A stretch of DNA of 64,000 nt. Source: Endozoicomonas elysicola. Lineage in GTDB: Bacteria > Pseudomonadota > Gammaproteobacteria > Pseudomonadales > Endozoicomonadaceae. The notes under the pieces were generated by a model. It did no database searches and was not told the DNA's origin. It worked only from the letters and a program-made list of their open reading frames with translations. Shown here piece by piece: positions 36,468-47,924 of this stretch (position 1 is its first letter; each line of letters opens with the position of its first letter). The stretch is taken from positions 1,503,825 through 1,567,824 of the forward strand of contig NZ_JOJP01000001.1 of NCBI RefSeq assembly GCF_000710775.1, written 5' to 3'. The position numbers were made by a program, and so were the translations under genes.

Positions 36468-38309
36468 ATGCCAGCCTATCGCTCCAGAACGTCGACCCAT
36501 GGCCGGAATATGGCCGGAGCCCGTGCATTATGGCGGGCAACTGGAATGAACGATGGGGATTTCAACAAGCCCATTATTGCTGTAGCCAACTCATTTACCC
36601 AGTTTGTTCCGGGCCATGTACACCTGAAAGACCTTGGACAGCTGGTCTGTCGTGAAATCGAAAAGCACGGTGGTGTAGCAAAAGAGTTCAATACTATTGC
36701 TGTGGATGATGGTATTGCCATGGGCCATGATGGCATGCTTTATTCCCTGCCAAGCCGGGATATTATTGCTGACTCTGTCGAGTATATGGTGAATGCTCAT
36801 ACGGCAGATGCACTTGTCTGTATTTCCAATTGTGACAAGATAACACCAGGCATGTTGATGGCTGCCATGCGCCTGAATATTCCGGTAGTTTTTGTATCCG
36901 GTGGACCGATGGAAGCAGGCAAAACCAAACTGGCCCAACATGGGCTGGATCTGGTGGATGCCATGGTCATTGCTGCATCGGATGCGGATGATGAAACGGT
37001 GGCAGAGTATGAACGTTCAGCCTGCCCAACCTGTGGTTCCTGTTCCGGGATGTTTACCGCTAATTCCATGAATTGCCTGACAGAAGCTCTGGGCCTCTCT
37101 TTACCAGGTAATGGTTCCATGCTGGCCACTCATGCTGATCGCAGGGAACTCTTCTTAGAGGCGGGTCGTCGTATTGTTAATATTACGCGGCGCTACTATG
37201 AAGAAAATGATAACAGTGTGTTACCTAGGTCCATTGCCAGCTTCAAAGCCTTTGAAAATGCCATGAGTCTGGATATCGTAATGGGAGGGTCGACCAACAC
37301 CATTCTGCACTTGTTGGCGGCTGCTCAGGAAGGGGGTATCCCTTTCGACATGAAAAATATTGATGAGCTTTCCCGCCGCATTCCCCAGTTGTGTAAAGTG
37401 GCTCCCAATACCCAGAAATACCATATGGAAGATGTGCATCGTGCCGGTGGGGTCATAGGGATACTGGGTGAACTGGATCGGGCTGGCCTGTTACATAATG
37501 ATATTCCCACGATTCACAGTGCTACTTTCAAAGAAGCCCTGACAACGTGGGATATTATGCAGACCACCGATGAGTCGGTGAAAACCTTCTATAAAGCCGG
37601 CCCCGCAGGTATCAGAACAACGGAAGCCTTCAGTCAGGAGTGCCGTTGGGATACGTTGGATGATGATCGGGCAGAAGGCTGTATCCGTTCAATTGATCAC
37701 GCTTTCAGCCTTGAGGGTGGACTGGCAGTTCTCTATGGCAATATCGCTGAAGATGGCTGTGTTGTAAAAACATCTGGCGTTGATGAAGATAACCTTGTTT
37801 TTGAAGGGCCTGCCCATATCTGTGAGAGCCAGGAAGGAGCGGTTAGCGATATTCTGGAAGACAGAGTCATGCCAGGTGAAGTGGTTATTATTCGTTACGA
37901 AGGGCCAAAAGGTGGCCCGGGCATGCAGGAAATGCTTTATCCAACCAGTTACCTGAAGTCCAAAGGCTTGGGTAAGGCCTGTGCTCTACTGACGGATGGA
38001 CGTTTCTCGGGTGGTACTTCAGGCCTATCCATCGGACATGCTTCTCCAGAGGCCGCTTCTGGTGGCGCAATTGGCTTGGTGGAAAATGGCGATACCATCC
38101 GAATTGATATTCCTAACCGAAGTATTAATGTCCAGTTGACTGAAAAAGAGCTTGCTGAGCGACGGACTGCAATGGAAGCTAAGGGGAAGGATGCCTGGAG
38201 GCCGATTAAACCCCGTCCCAGGAAAGTATCTACAGCTCTTAAAGCTTATGCACGTATGGTGACCAGTGCTGACAAGGGAGCCGTTCGGGACTTGAGCCTT
38301 TTTGACTGA
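36468..38309 (+). CDS. ilvD: Dihydroxy-acid dehydratase
   Basis: 613 residues, E. coli IlvD length (616). Dehydrates 2,3-dihydroxy-3-methylbutanoate and -valerate in branched-chain amino-acid synthesis, using an iron-sulfur cluster. Cluster ligands lie in [10 protein letters not shown] and [18 protein letters not shown]; [17 protein letters not shown] [15 protein letters not shown] and [10 protein letters not shown] are also present. Ends in two successive hairpins. Confidence 0.97.
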   Translation: MPAYRSRTSTHGRNMAGARALWRATGMNDGDFNKPIIAVANSFTQFVPGHVHLKDLGQLVCREIEKHGGVAKEFNTIAVDDGIAMGHDGMLYSLPSRDIIADSVEYMVNAHTADALVCISNCDKITPGMLMAAMRLNIPVVFVSGGPMEAGKTKLAQHGLDLVDAMVIAASDADDETVAEYERSACPTCGSCSGMFTANSMNCLTEALGLSLPGNGSMLATHADRRELFLEAGRRIVNITRRYYEENDNSVLPRSIASFKAFENAMSLDIVMGGSTNTILHLLAAAQEGGIPFDMKNIDELSRRIPQLCKVAPNTQKYHMEDVHRAGGVIGILGELDRAGLLHNDIPTIHSATFKEALTTWDIMQTTDESVKTFYKAGPAGIRTTEAFSQECRWDTLDDDRAEGCIRSIDHAFSLEGGLAVLYGNIAEDGCVVKTSGVDEDNLVFEGPAHICESQEGAVSDILEDRVMPGEVVIIRYEGPKGGPGMQEMLYPTSYLKSKGLGKACALLTDGRFSGGTSGLSIGHASPEAASGGAIGLVENGDTIRIDIPNRSINVQLTEKELAERRTAMEAKGKDAWRPIKPRPRKVSTALKAYARMVTSADKGAVRDLSLFD

Positions 38310-38328
38310 GACTGTTAACCAGGAAAAT

Positions 38329-38406
38329 AGCTGACTTCAATAACAGAAGTCAGCTGCTTAGGGGGCGTTACCTACTGGCAGGATGGCCAGTAGGTAACGC
38401 CCCCTA
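38329..38406. terminator. Tandem hairpins between ilvD and the LysE gene
   Basis: First a ten-base stem AGCTGACTTC/GAAGTCAGCT (38329-38355), then a perfect 21-base stem (38359-38379 with 38386-38406, beginning TAGGGGGCG) with a six-base loop. They lie between convergent genes and probably stop transcription from both sides, although no long T-run follows. Confidence 0.65.
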
Positions 38407-38411
38407 GCTAT

Positions 38412-39029
38412 TTACATACACAAAATACGAAGAGCTACCAGAATCAGCAGTGTGCCACAGAGCCGGTTGATCAGTGTGGCTCTTTTTCGTAGGGCTGGCA
38501 GTACTTTTCCATGGCCAGCAACTGAAGCAATCATGCAATACCAGATACCGTCGCAGAGTGTCGCGATGGCTGCCATCAGAAGTTTTGTCATGATGGTAGA
38601 CTCAGGAGTGACAAACTGGCTGAACAGCGCCAGCAAGAAGACTGCAATTTTTGGGTTCAGGAAGGAGACCAGAAACCCGTCAATGGCCGCCTGTTTCAAG
38701 CTTAACTGTTTATGCTGCTGATGGTTTTCTTGCGCCAGTGATGGTGATGTTGAAGTTATTGCCTTATAGCCCATCCAAGCCAAATAAGCAGAGCCACCAT
38801 AGGTTATAAACTTGAAGAGCCAAGGGGTTTCGGTAATAACAACGGCAATACCTGCGGCAACCAGAAATGCATAGATACCTATGCCCAGTGCATGTGAGAT
38901 AGATGTCACTAAGCCATGAGCCCTTGATCCCTGGACAGTACTTTTCATAACTGCGGCCAGGCTTGGGCCAGGAGAAATGGCACCGAGTGCACAGATAGCC
39001 AATAGAGATAACCAGGAAGATGCTGTCAT
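38412..39029 (-). CDS. LysE/RhtB family amino-acid exporter
   Basis: 205 residues with about six membrane helices. The family signature GAISPGPSLAAVM at about 16-28 and NPKIAVFLLALFSQF in the middle are clear. Members export amino acids or homoserine lactone-type compounds; the substrate here cannot be told. Convergent with ilvD. Confidence 0.88.
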   Translation of the reverse strand: MTASSWLSLLAICALGAISPGPSLAAVMKSTVQGSRAHGLVTSISHALGIGIYAFLVAAGIAVVITETPWLFKFITYGGSAYLAWMGYKAITSTSPSLAQENHQQHKQLSLKQAAIDGFLVSFLNPKIAVFLLALFSQFVTPESTIMTKLLMAAIATLCDGIWYCMIASVAGHGKVLPALRKRATLINRLCGTLLILVALRILCM

Positions 39030-39230
39030 TAGAACTCTGGAATAAATGCTTAAATCAGTGATTGAAATGAAAACGCTATCTTATACCATTTCTATCTTCT
39101 AACTATGCCTTGCTCGCTCTCTTTGTATAAAAATTAGAAATGGTGTTGTTGAGATAGCGATAAAATGTGACAAAGCAGTGGTAAAAGATAGTTGGTTTTC
39201 GTTCACGATCCATGATTCCAGAACTTAAGA

Positions 39231-39548
39231 ATGATGAAATTTAATCACATCGGTATTCCGACAAAAGGATCCTTTCCGGGAGAAATCGATTTACCCCATC
39301 TAAAAATGACCGTTTCGGATCATGAAAATAATCCTTATGGCATTCAGTGGCAACGGTACTGGAAGGATGCACCTTACCCGGATTTGGTAAAAACAGTCCC
39401 CCATGTGGCATTTGAGGTGAAGGATCTTGCTGAGGCTATTCGGGGGCAGACAGTCATTATCCCTCCAAACTCTCCCAGTGATGGCCTGCTGGTCGCTTTT
39501 ATCGAGGTGAATGGCGCACCGGTAGAATTGATGGAGTACTGCCAGTAA
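39231..39548 (+). CDS. VOC (glyoxalase-like) superfamily small protein
   Basis: 105 residues. FNHIGIPT at the start, VPHVAFEVKDLAEAI in the middle and GAPVELMEY at the end fit one vicinal-oxygen-chelate betaalphabetabetabeta unit, including the His and Glu metal-ligand positions. A single unit must dimerise to form a site. Substrate unknown. ATG 39231 or 39234. Confidence 0.7.
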   Translation: MMKFNHIGIPTKGSFPGEIDLPHLKMTVSDHENNPYGIQWQRYWKDAPYPDLVKTVPHVAFEVKDLAEAIRGQTVIIPPNSPSDGLLVAFIEVNGAPVELMEYCQ

Positions 39549-39562
39549 TGCCCGTTAGTGCA

Positions 39563-40435
39563 TTATTTACTGACTGGTCGAATAAACAGCAGGGGTTTGC
39601 CTTTCTCTAAAACATAGGGGTATGGAATTGTACGATTATTCTCTCCTGTACCAGCCTCGTTCGGAGCAATGTAAAAATAAGCCCAGCCAGGCAGTCGAGC
39701 GCTCAGCCTTTGATAGAATATGCTGGCACTGATGCTTTTGGTTCCATCACCCTCAGCCAGAATCAGGCGAGGGAAAGCAGACTTATCTCTGGCAGGGAAA
39801 AACCAGGATGCTTCTCCGGCAATATTATGAAAAGCAAAGCGGGGAGCTCGATAGGGGCCTTTGGGTTCGGTTACATAGAGGCTTAATACGCAATTCATTT
39901 TCTGTAATGAACAGGTACCATCAGCTTTACCGAGGTACCACTGTTTAAACGTTCTGCCTTCATGAATGAAGGGCTTTTTAACAGCCTGATAGTTGTAATT
40001 CATCTCATGGAGGATGGCGAGAGAAGCCCTGCTTAACATGGTTTCCATCATGTGTTTGGCACTCGCGCTATCCGGTGCCATATGAAGAGGCATCCAGGCA
40101 AAGACACGATGCTCACTGTGATGGCTGACCCCAGGAATAGTCCAGCCCCAGTAGAAGTGCTCAAAGGGGCCGTAGGGATTAATATTGACGCCAGCAATGC
40201 CGCTTGAGCTACCATAAGCTGGATGAAAAATACCACCCAATTTGTAGTCCAGTAGTTTGCCTTTCTTATCGTAAGCAGTATCCGGCAGCTCCTGATCGTA
40301 GAGCTTCTCTTCCATTCCCGCTGCATTGGCCAGATTTTTGGCCTTTGACCATTGGTTTTTATAGGGTTGGTCATACCCGGACATGCAGCCAGCCAGCAGG
40401 AGAGTAAGAAACAATGAAAATGCCCGGAAACCCAT
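39563..40435 (-). CDS. Lipoprotein of unknown function
   Basis: 290 residues. Signal with lipobox LLAGC (acylated Cys at 17). The mature part has no domain I recognise; it is rich in aromatic residues (NPYGPFEHFYWGW) and has a Cys pair (about 179, 186) that may form a disulfide. GGGGATGGCTC before the ATG supports the start. Its stop lies 14 bases from the end of the VOC gene on the other strand. Confidence 0.75.
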   Translation of the reverse strand: MGFRAFSLFLTLLLAGCMSGYDQPYKNQWSKAKNLANAAGMEEKLYDQELPDTAYDKKGKLLDYKLGGIFHPAYGSSSGIAGVNINPYGPFEHFYWGWTIPGVSHHSEHRVFAWMPLHMAPDSASAKHMMETMLSRASLAILHEMNYNYQAVKKPFIHEGRTFKQWYLGKADGTCSLQKMNCVLSLYVTEPKGPYRAPRFAFHNIAGEASWFFPARDKSAFPRLILAEGDGTKSISASIFYQRLSARLPGWAYFYIAPNEAGTGENNRTIPYPYVLEKGKPLLFIRPVSK

Positions 40436-40658
40436 GAGCCATCCCCGTCTATTAACAAAGTGAATATCCCCTGGCTTCGAGCTCGTAAATCTGATTGATC
40501 ACAGGGGCCTTGTTGGGAATATATCGGCGAGGGTGAGAAGCCCTTTATTGAGCAAGCTGTTGGTTTGAGTTCGGGGCAGCACGTGCAGATTGACTCGCGC
40601 AGCTGCCTTCCAACTTCGTGTCAACAGAGCCAGACAATCAGGCAATAGCGGATATGAT

Positions 40659-41708
40659 TCAGGAAATACTTTTTATGGGAGGTATTCCAGCAAGATGCAG
40701 GGTCAGGGTCAGCAGCTCATCCCAGACGTTACCTTTGTCCAGGCCTTTGATACAACGATCAATTCTACCGGTAGACAAAAGCATTTGACGGAGACTTCGT
40801 TCACTGCTCCGGCGAATGGCTTTATCCAGCAATGATTTCCTGCGTTTTAACATGAAGGGGGCAAATCCAAGGACTTTCGCTGATTGATCAATGGCGATAT
40901 CAGTGGATAACCCACGGGAGATTTGTCGGCTGAGGTGGCTTAACAGACGAATCTCTCTGGCGAGAGCCCAGAGGATGATAGGCGGTTCAATCCCTTCTCC
41001 TTTCAGGATGCTGAGGATTCGAACACACTGTTTAATATTGCCTTCCAGGGCGGTATCCAGTAACTGGAATACATCATATCGTGCACTATCTGAAACCGCT
41101 TCGCGAACGGTAGCTTCATCAATCGCTTTGTCTTTTGAGAGAAGTTTGAGCTTTTCCAGTTCCTGCGACGCTGCCAGAAGGTTACCTTCTACGCGCTCAG
41201 CAATAAGGTTAAGAGCCTCAGGCGTTGCCTGGTAGCCATCTGACCTGAGGCGCTGGCCCAGCCATTGTGGTAATTGCACAGATTCAATGGGCCAGATTGG
41301 GATAAATACCCCAGATTGTTCCAGAGCCTTAAACCACTTTGATTTTTGCAGTGAGTTATCAAGGCGGTCTGTCACTATCAGCAGAAGGTTGTCTGGAGAT
41401 GGGTGGCCGATATATTCCAAAAGCGCTTTACTGCCAGTATCTCCCGGCTTTCCATTAGGCATGCGAAGCTCAAGAATCTGCTTCTGGGCAAACAGGGATA
41501 AGCTGTTTGCCGTGCTGAGAAAATCGCCCCAGTCAAACCCACTTTCCACATGATAAACATGACGCTCTGAGAATTCGGCTTCTCTGGCATGCTTGCGGAT
41601 CTGATCACAGCACTGGGCCACTTGCAATGGCTCATCACCGCTGATGATGTAAACCGGTGCAAGCTGCTTTTTCAGCTGAGCTCCCAGCTGGTCAATACGA
41701 AGCTTCAA
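40659..41708 (-). CDS. holA: DNA polymerase III subunit delta
   Basis: 349 residues, E. coli HolA length (343). Clamp-loader subunit that opens the sliding clamp. N-terminus with APVYIISGDEPLQVAQCCD and LEGNIKQCVRILSILKGEGIEP (in part: RILSILKGEG) followed by PPIILWALAREIRLL are characteristic. TTG start overlapping the lptE stop as TTGA, so the two are coupled. The normal neighbours leuS and nadD are not adjacent. Confidence 0.93.
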   Translation of the reverse strand: MKLRIDQLGAQLKKQLAPVYIISGDEPLQVAQCCDQIRKHAREAEFSERHVYHVESGFDWGDFLSTANSLSLFAQKQILELRMPNGKPGDTGSKALLEYIGHPSPDNLLLIVTDRLDNSLQKSKWFKALEQSGVFIPIWPIESVQLPQWLGQRLRSDGYQATPEALNLIAERVEGNLLAASQELEKLKLLSKDKAIDEATVREAVSDSARYDVFQLLDTALEGNIKQCVRILSILKGEGIEPPIILWALAREIRLLSHLSRQISRGLSTDIAIDQSAKVLGFAPFMLKRRKSLLDKAIRRSSERSLRQMLLSTGRIDRCIKGLDKGNVWDELLTLTLHLAGIPPIKSIS

Positions 41709-42286
41709 GGTTGTTGGTTTCCTTCCACTGTGCTTTCCATTACCGGCTGTTTCATTTGCTCTGTAGCAATGGCTTTTTCAGCTTCAGTTGCCAGCTCTGC
41801 TTCTGAGAGGCTATGGATTCTTCGCAAAGTAGTGGTAATCAGCTCCTGGCGTAATTCAGAAAGAATGATGGCTTGCTCGGATTCTGACGCATTGGGTGTA
41901 TCCTGATTCTGGGTTAAGTACCGCTCACGGGTCAGTTCAACCGGCTCAAACAGTGGTAAACCAGAGGATGTTTGCAGTTGGTAAACCACGCTCATGGCTA
42001 TTCTCTGCTCAAAATAACCTGCTGAAGCGACCGTCTTCTGGTCAACATCCCTTTCAACCCGGATCACATTGATTAGCCAGGGAGCCTCGATACTGATATC
42101 AATGCCACTGCGTTCCATAGCTCTGGAAAGATAGCGAATATAGACAGGATCATTGCCAGACACTGACAGTTGTTTGAGATCGCTGCCGGTACCCATTTCT
42201 CCTCTCAGATGGAAGCCACAGGCAGTTAACAGGCTGGTTAACAGCAGCAGAGTCAGCATGCTCACTGAACGAAAGGTGTAGGTCAT
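41705..42286 (-). CDS. lptE: LPS-assembly lipoprotein LptE
   Basis: About 193 residues. Lipobox LLTAC followed directly by GFHLRG, the classic LptE (RlpB) start. It plugs the LptD barrel that inserts LPS into the outer membrane. The C-terminus is Glu/Ala/Gln-rich and less conserved. GGAG lies seven bases before ATG 42286; an upstream frame would add seven residues. Confidence 0.92.
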   Translation of the reverse strand: MTYTFRSVSMLTLLLLTSLLTACGFHLRGEMGTGSDLKQLSVSGNDPVYIRYLSRAMERSGIDISIEAPWLINVIRVERDVDQKTVASAGYFEQRIAMSVVYQLQTSSGLPLFEPVELTRERYLTQNQDTPNASESEQAIILSELRQELITTTLRRIHSLSEAELATEAEKAIATEQMKQPVMESTVEGNQQP

Positions 42287-42450
42287 GATCTCTCCGTGGT
42301 CCACCAATAATGCTTCAGTTCTTAAAGGAGTGGTATCCCCATCACTTTGCAGACGGGATATATGTCTGAACTTTTATGGGGAGGATAATCTATTCGACCT
42401 GTAACTCTACCATGACGAAGGTGAGCAGAAAAAAGAAAATTAGCCAAGAC

Positions 42451-42484
42451 AAAAAAACACGCCGCAATTAATGCGGCGTGTGTA
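42451..42484 (-). terminator. Rho-independent terminator after katG
   Basis: Read on the minus strand: an inverted repeat ACACGCCGCA/TGCGGCGTGT followed by seven T. It ends 24 bases past the katG stop. Confidence 0.9.
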
Positions 42485-42507
42485 TTGGATTCCAGCAGTT
42501 TACGAGA

Positions 42508-44739
<2,232 letters not shown>

Positions 44740-44958
44740 TTATGTCAATATCTTTTCTTGTTTATCAGTAGTTTACGAAGTTTTTAGATGTCTTTCGAAA
44801 TGCTGGTGATTTTTTTTAGGTAAGTATGCTGGATGTATTGTTGGTTGCTAGCCCATTGGCAGATTGTGGTTTCGATTTCAGGAAAGCGAAGTGAGCTCAG
44901 GCAGCAATTGCCATACCTTATTGAAAATGAACAGCAATCAGTATTGAGCCGCAGACGT

Positions 44959-45858
44959 TTACTTGAGGGAGGCTTCAACTTTGTCGGTGATGATAAAGGC
45001 AGTATCTTCAAGATAGTAAGCTGCTTCATTAATAAATACTGGGTAGCCTGGTTCGCTCGAATATCTGATTTCACCACCTTGAAATGTCATAAATATGGGG
45101 TGACTGGTTTCCAGCAGGCGATAGTCACGATCCTGAAGATCCTTATGAACCATTGCGGTCAATTCTCCTTCTTGATCCCTGGGATAAGGCACTTTTTCTC
45201 GGAACTTGAATACCGTCACTTCATCAGGAAGTTTGGGCTCCTTACGGGTTTTACTGAGCGTCAGGAACTTAACTACCAGATCGACTACTCTCTCGGTGGC
45301 TTCAAAAAGGTCATGACGAAGAACCGCATTGGGTAAGGGGCCAACTTCAATGACAATACCAAAACGTGAAATACTGTTTAAAGACTGATGCTGAACATGA
45401 TCCATATCGCTGAGCAGGATCCGGGTTTCGGGCATGTTTTTCTGAACATAGGCCGCTGTTCGAAGGTTTAGCGGCTCATTGTTTCTCACGATCAGAGTAA
45501 TGCCCATATTGGCGGTTGTACTGTGGAGATCAATAATGAAGTGTTGGCCCGACTCGTTCTGAGACAGTCCCTGAGAAAAGTGTCTGGAAATTTCCCTTGC
45601 CCGCTGGCACTCATGCTGGTCTTGGTTGCCAGTGAGAATATCGGAAGAAAATGATCGGTTCAGATCTTGATCAATAAAACGCCTGGCTTGGGTAAAGGCT
45701 TCCGGGTTTGCCAGAAGCGTTGACACTACTATGGGATTATCCTGATAAATGTTGGTTTGCTCTGCCTTGCGGATGAAGAAAGGTCCGATGTATTCATTAC
45801 CGTGGGTTCCACCCACAATGGTAATTTGTTCAATGATCAGGTTCTTGTCACCGTTCAT
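44959..45858 (-). CDS. Aspartoacylase-family zinc amidohydrolase
   Basis: 299 residues, the size of aspartoacylases (M14 family). Zinc ligands His19 and Glu22 in GGTHGNEYIG, DLNRSF for substrate binding, His in IDLHSTTANMG, and the catalytic Glu in VIEVGP. It would hydrolyse an N-acyl amino acid to the acid and amino acid; which one cannot be read from the sequence. AGAGG lies before the ATG. It sits between katG and the catalase without an evident pathway link. Confidence 0.87.
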   Translation of the reverse strand: MNGDKNLIIEQITIVGGTHGNEYIGPFFIRKAEQTNIYQDNPIVVSTLLANPEAFTQARRFIDQDLNRSFSSDILTGNQDQHECQRAREISRHFSQGLSQNESGQHFIIDLHSTTANMGITLIVRNNEPLNLRTAAYVQKNMPETRILLSDMDHVQHQSLNSISRFGIVIEVGPLPNAVLRHDLFEATERVVDLVVKFLTLSKTRKEPKLPDEVTVFKFREKVPYPRDQEGELTAMVHKDLQDRDYRLLETSHPIFMTFQGGEIRYSSEPGYPVFINEAAYYLEDTAFIITDKVEASLK

Positions 45859-46254
45859 TATTCACCTCTCTGGCAGCAGAATTGTTTTATAGGGCTCTTT
45901 TTATTGCGGTCACATTACATTTGTAATCAGTTGATGGCAGTAAACGAATGGTTTCCCGATACCTGACCACTGGTTCAGTTATTTTAATGAGAGAACAATT
46001 CTTGCTGAGAGTAGTTATATTTTGATTATTTCGCCAAATTTCATGCAAGTTTTATAGTTAATAATATCGTTTTTTGTTTTTTTTCGACTGGATAGTCTGA
46101 TGAAGGCTCTCAACAGAGTCTGGTTAGAACGATAATAATTATTAATTATGGTGATTAATCAAAATCAATACTCACTATCACCGGTACGATTATACACTCG
46201 TTGTCATATTCGTAACGCCATTGATGGCATTTGCAGCGCCCATGGAGGCGGAAA
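45859..46254. other. Divergent intergenic region upstream of the catalase
   Basis: 396 AT-rich bases between divergent genes. At 46131-46149 GATAATAATTATTAATTAT matches about 12-13 of 19 positions of the Fur consensus, which would fit iron control of a haem enzyme, but AT-rich DNA gives such matches by chance. Nothing else supported. Confidence 0.35.
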
Positions 46255-47709
46255 ATGACAGATAACACGTACCTTACTACTGCTAATGGGGCTCCTGTTC
46301 CTGAAGACAATAACAGCATCTCAGCAGGTGAACGCGGCTCACTGACATTCGACAACTATCGTCTTTTTGAGAAGCTGGCTCATTTTAATCGAGAGCGTAT
46401 TCCTGAGCGAGTGGTTCATGCCAGAGGCTATGGGGCTCACGGCACATTTACTCTGACCAAAGATCTGTCAGATCTGACTATTGCCAAATTTATGCAGGGC
46501 ATTGATAAAAAAACAGATGTATTCCTGCGTTTTTCAACGGTAGCCGGTGGTCAGGACTCCGGAGACTTTGTTCGCGATGTTCGTGGCTTTGCTCTTCGTT
46601 TTTATACCGAGGAAGGTAATTATGACATCGTGGGTAACAATACGCCGGTCTTCTTCCTGAGAGATCCTGCCAAGTTTCCGGATTTTATCCACTCTCAGAA
46701 AAAAGACCCAAGAACTAACTTGCCAGATCCTGCGCACCATTTTGAATTTTGGGCCAGTAACCCTCAGTCTATGCATCAAATCACTACTCTGATGTCCGAC
46801 CGTGGTATCCCAAAGTCATTACGCCATATGAATGGTTATGGCTCGCATACTCTCAGCATGTGGAATGACAAAGGTGAGCGCGTATGGGTTAAGTGGCATT
46901 TCAAGACCAATCAGGGTATTAAGACGCTGACTAATGAAGAAGCTGCGAAAATGCCTGCTGATGGAATGCAGTCTGACCTGGTGAAGTCTATTGATCGGGG
47001 TGACTTCCCAAGCTGGGCTGTGAAAATTCAGGTGATGACAGAAGAGCAGTCCAGGAATTACCAGGTTAACCCCTTTGACCTGACTAAAGTCTGGCCTCAT
47101 ACCGATTTTCCGCTGATGGAAATTGGCCAGCTGGAACTGAATCGCAACGTTGATAATTATTTTGCGGAAACAGAGCAGGCGGCATTCTCTCCCAGCAATA
47201 TGGTGCCTGGTGTTGGTGCATCTCCAGATAAGATGCTGCAAGGTCGGCTGTTTGCGTATGCTGATGCCCATCGTTATCGTATTGGTGCCAACCATCAGCA
47301 ACTGCCAGTGAACCGTCCACAGTGTCCGGTTCATAACTATCAGCGTGATGGCGCCATGACTCATGGCTCTGCCTGCCCATTCTCTGGGCATAACCAGAAT
47401 GCTAATGTGAACTTCTATCCAAATGACCGGGAACAGGCGCCTAAGCCAAAGCCTGAAGTGGCCGAGCCTCCTATGCCGTTGGAAGAAAATGCATGGATTA
47501 AGGCCTATGATACCCGTGATGAAGACAACTACAGTCAGGCAGGTGATTTGTATCGTTTGATGTCAGAAGATCAGAAGCGACAGCTTATTGGTAATATTGC
47601 CGGTGGGTTGAAGCAGGCGACAGAATCTGTGCAGCAGCGGATGATTCAGCACTTCACTCTGTGTGATGCTGATTATGGGCAGCGGATTCAGGCAGCATTG
47701 GAAAGTTAA
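46255..47709 (+). CDS. katA: Monofunctional haem catalase
   Basis: 484 residues, small-subunit catalase type. Catalytic His55 in VVHARGYGAHG, the Asn in DIVGNNTPVFF, and the haem-ligand Tyr335 in RLFAYADAHRYR are present. Converts hydrogen peroxide to water and oxygen. GGAGGCGGAAA lies directly before ATG 46255; an upstream ATG at 46231 would overlap that site and is unlikely. Followed by a terminator. Confidence 0.96.
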   Translation: MTDNTYLTTANGAPVPEDNNSISAGERGSLTFDNYRLFEKLAHFNRERIPERVVHARGYGAHGTFTLTKDLSDLTIAKFMQGIDKKTDVFLRFSTVAGGQDSGDFVRDVRGFALRFYTEEGNYDIVGNNTPVFFLRDPAKFPDFIHSQKKDPRTNLPDPAHHFEFWASNPQSMHQITTLMSDRGIPKSLRHMNGYGSHTLSMWNDKGERVWVKWHFKTNQGIKTLTNEEAAKMPADGMQSDLVKSIDRGDFPSWAVKIQVMTEEQSRNYQVNPFDLTKVWPHTDFPLMEIGQLELNRNVDNYFAETEQAAFSPSNMVPGVGASPDKMLQGRLFAYADAHRYRIGANHQQLPVNRPQCPVHNYQRDGAMTHGSACPFSGHNQNANVNFYPNDREQAPKPKPEVAEPPMPLEENAWIKAYDTRDEDNYSQAGDLYRLMSEDQKRQLIGNIAGGLKQATESVQQRMIQHFTLCDADYGQRIQAALES

Positions 47710-47725
47710 TCATCTGATTGGGTAA

Positions 47726-47753
47726 AAGGCCGGGAGATTTTCCGGCCTTCTTG
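47726..47753 (+). terminator. Rho-independent terminator after catalase
   Basis: AAGGCCGG pairs with CCGGCCTT across an eight-base loop, followed by CTTG. It is 17-45 bases after the catalase stop. The T-run is weak. Confidence 0.7.
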
Positions 47754-47924
47754 TACCAATCTTTTGCAACAATCAAATTGTCCAACCTCGTTATGAGCAC
47801 TGTTAGCTGGGAAGAAAGGCCAAAGGAAGTGACGATTTGTATTGATGCTATAGCGAAAGGCTTCAACACAGGGTTTCGGTTCAAATCACCATCTCAATAG
47901 TGTATTTGGAAAATGCGATGGCTA

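Noticed and set aside
44833-45336. 167-codon plus-strand frame
   Set aside because: Overlaps the aspartoacylase gene on the other strand; no ribosome site and no domain.
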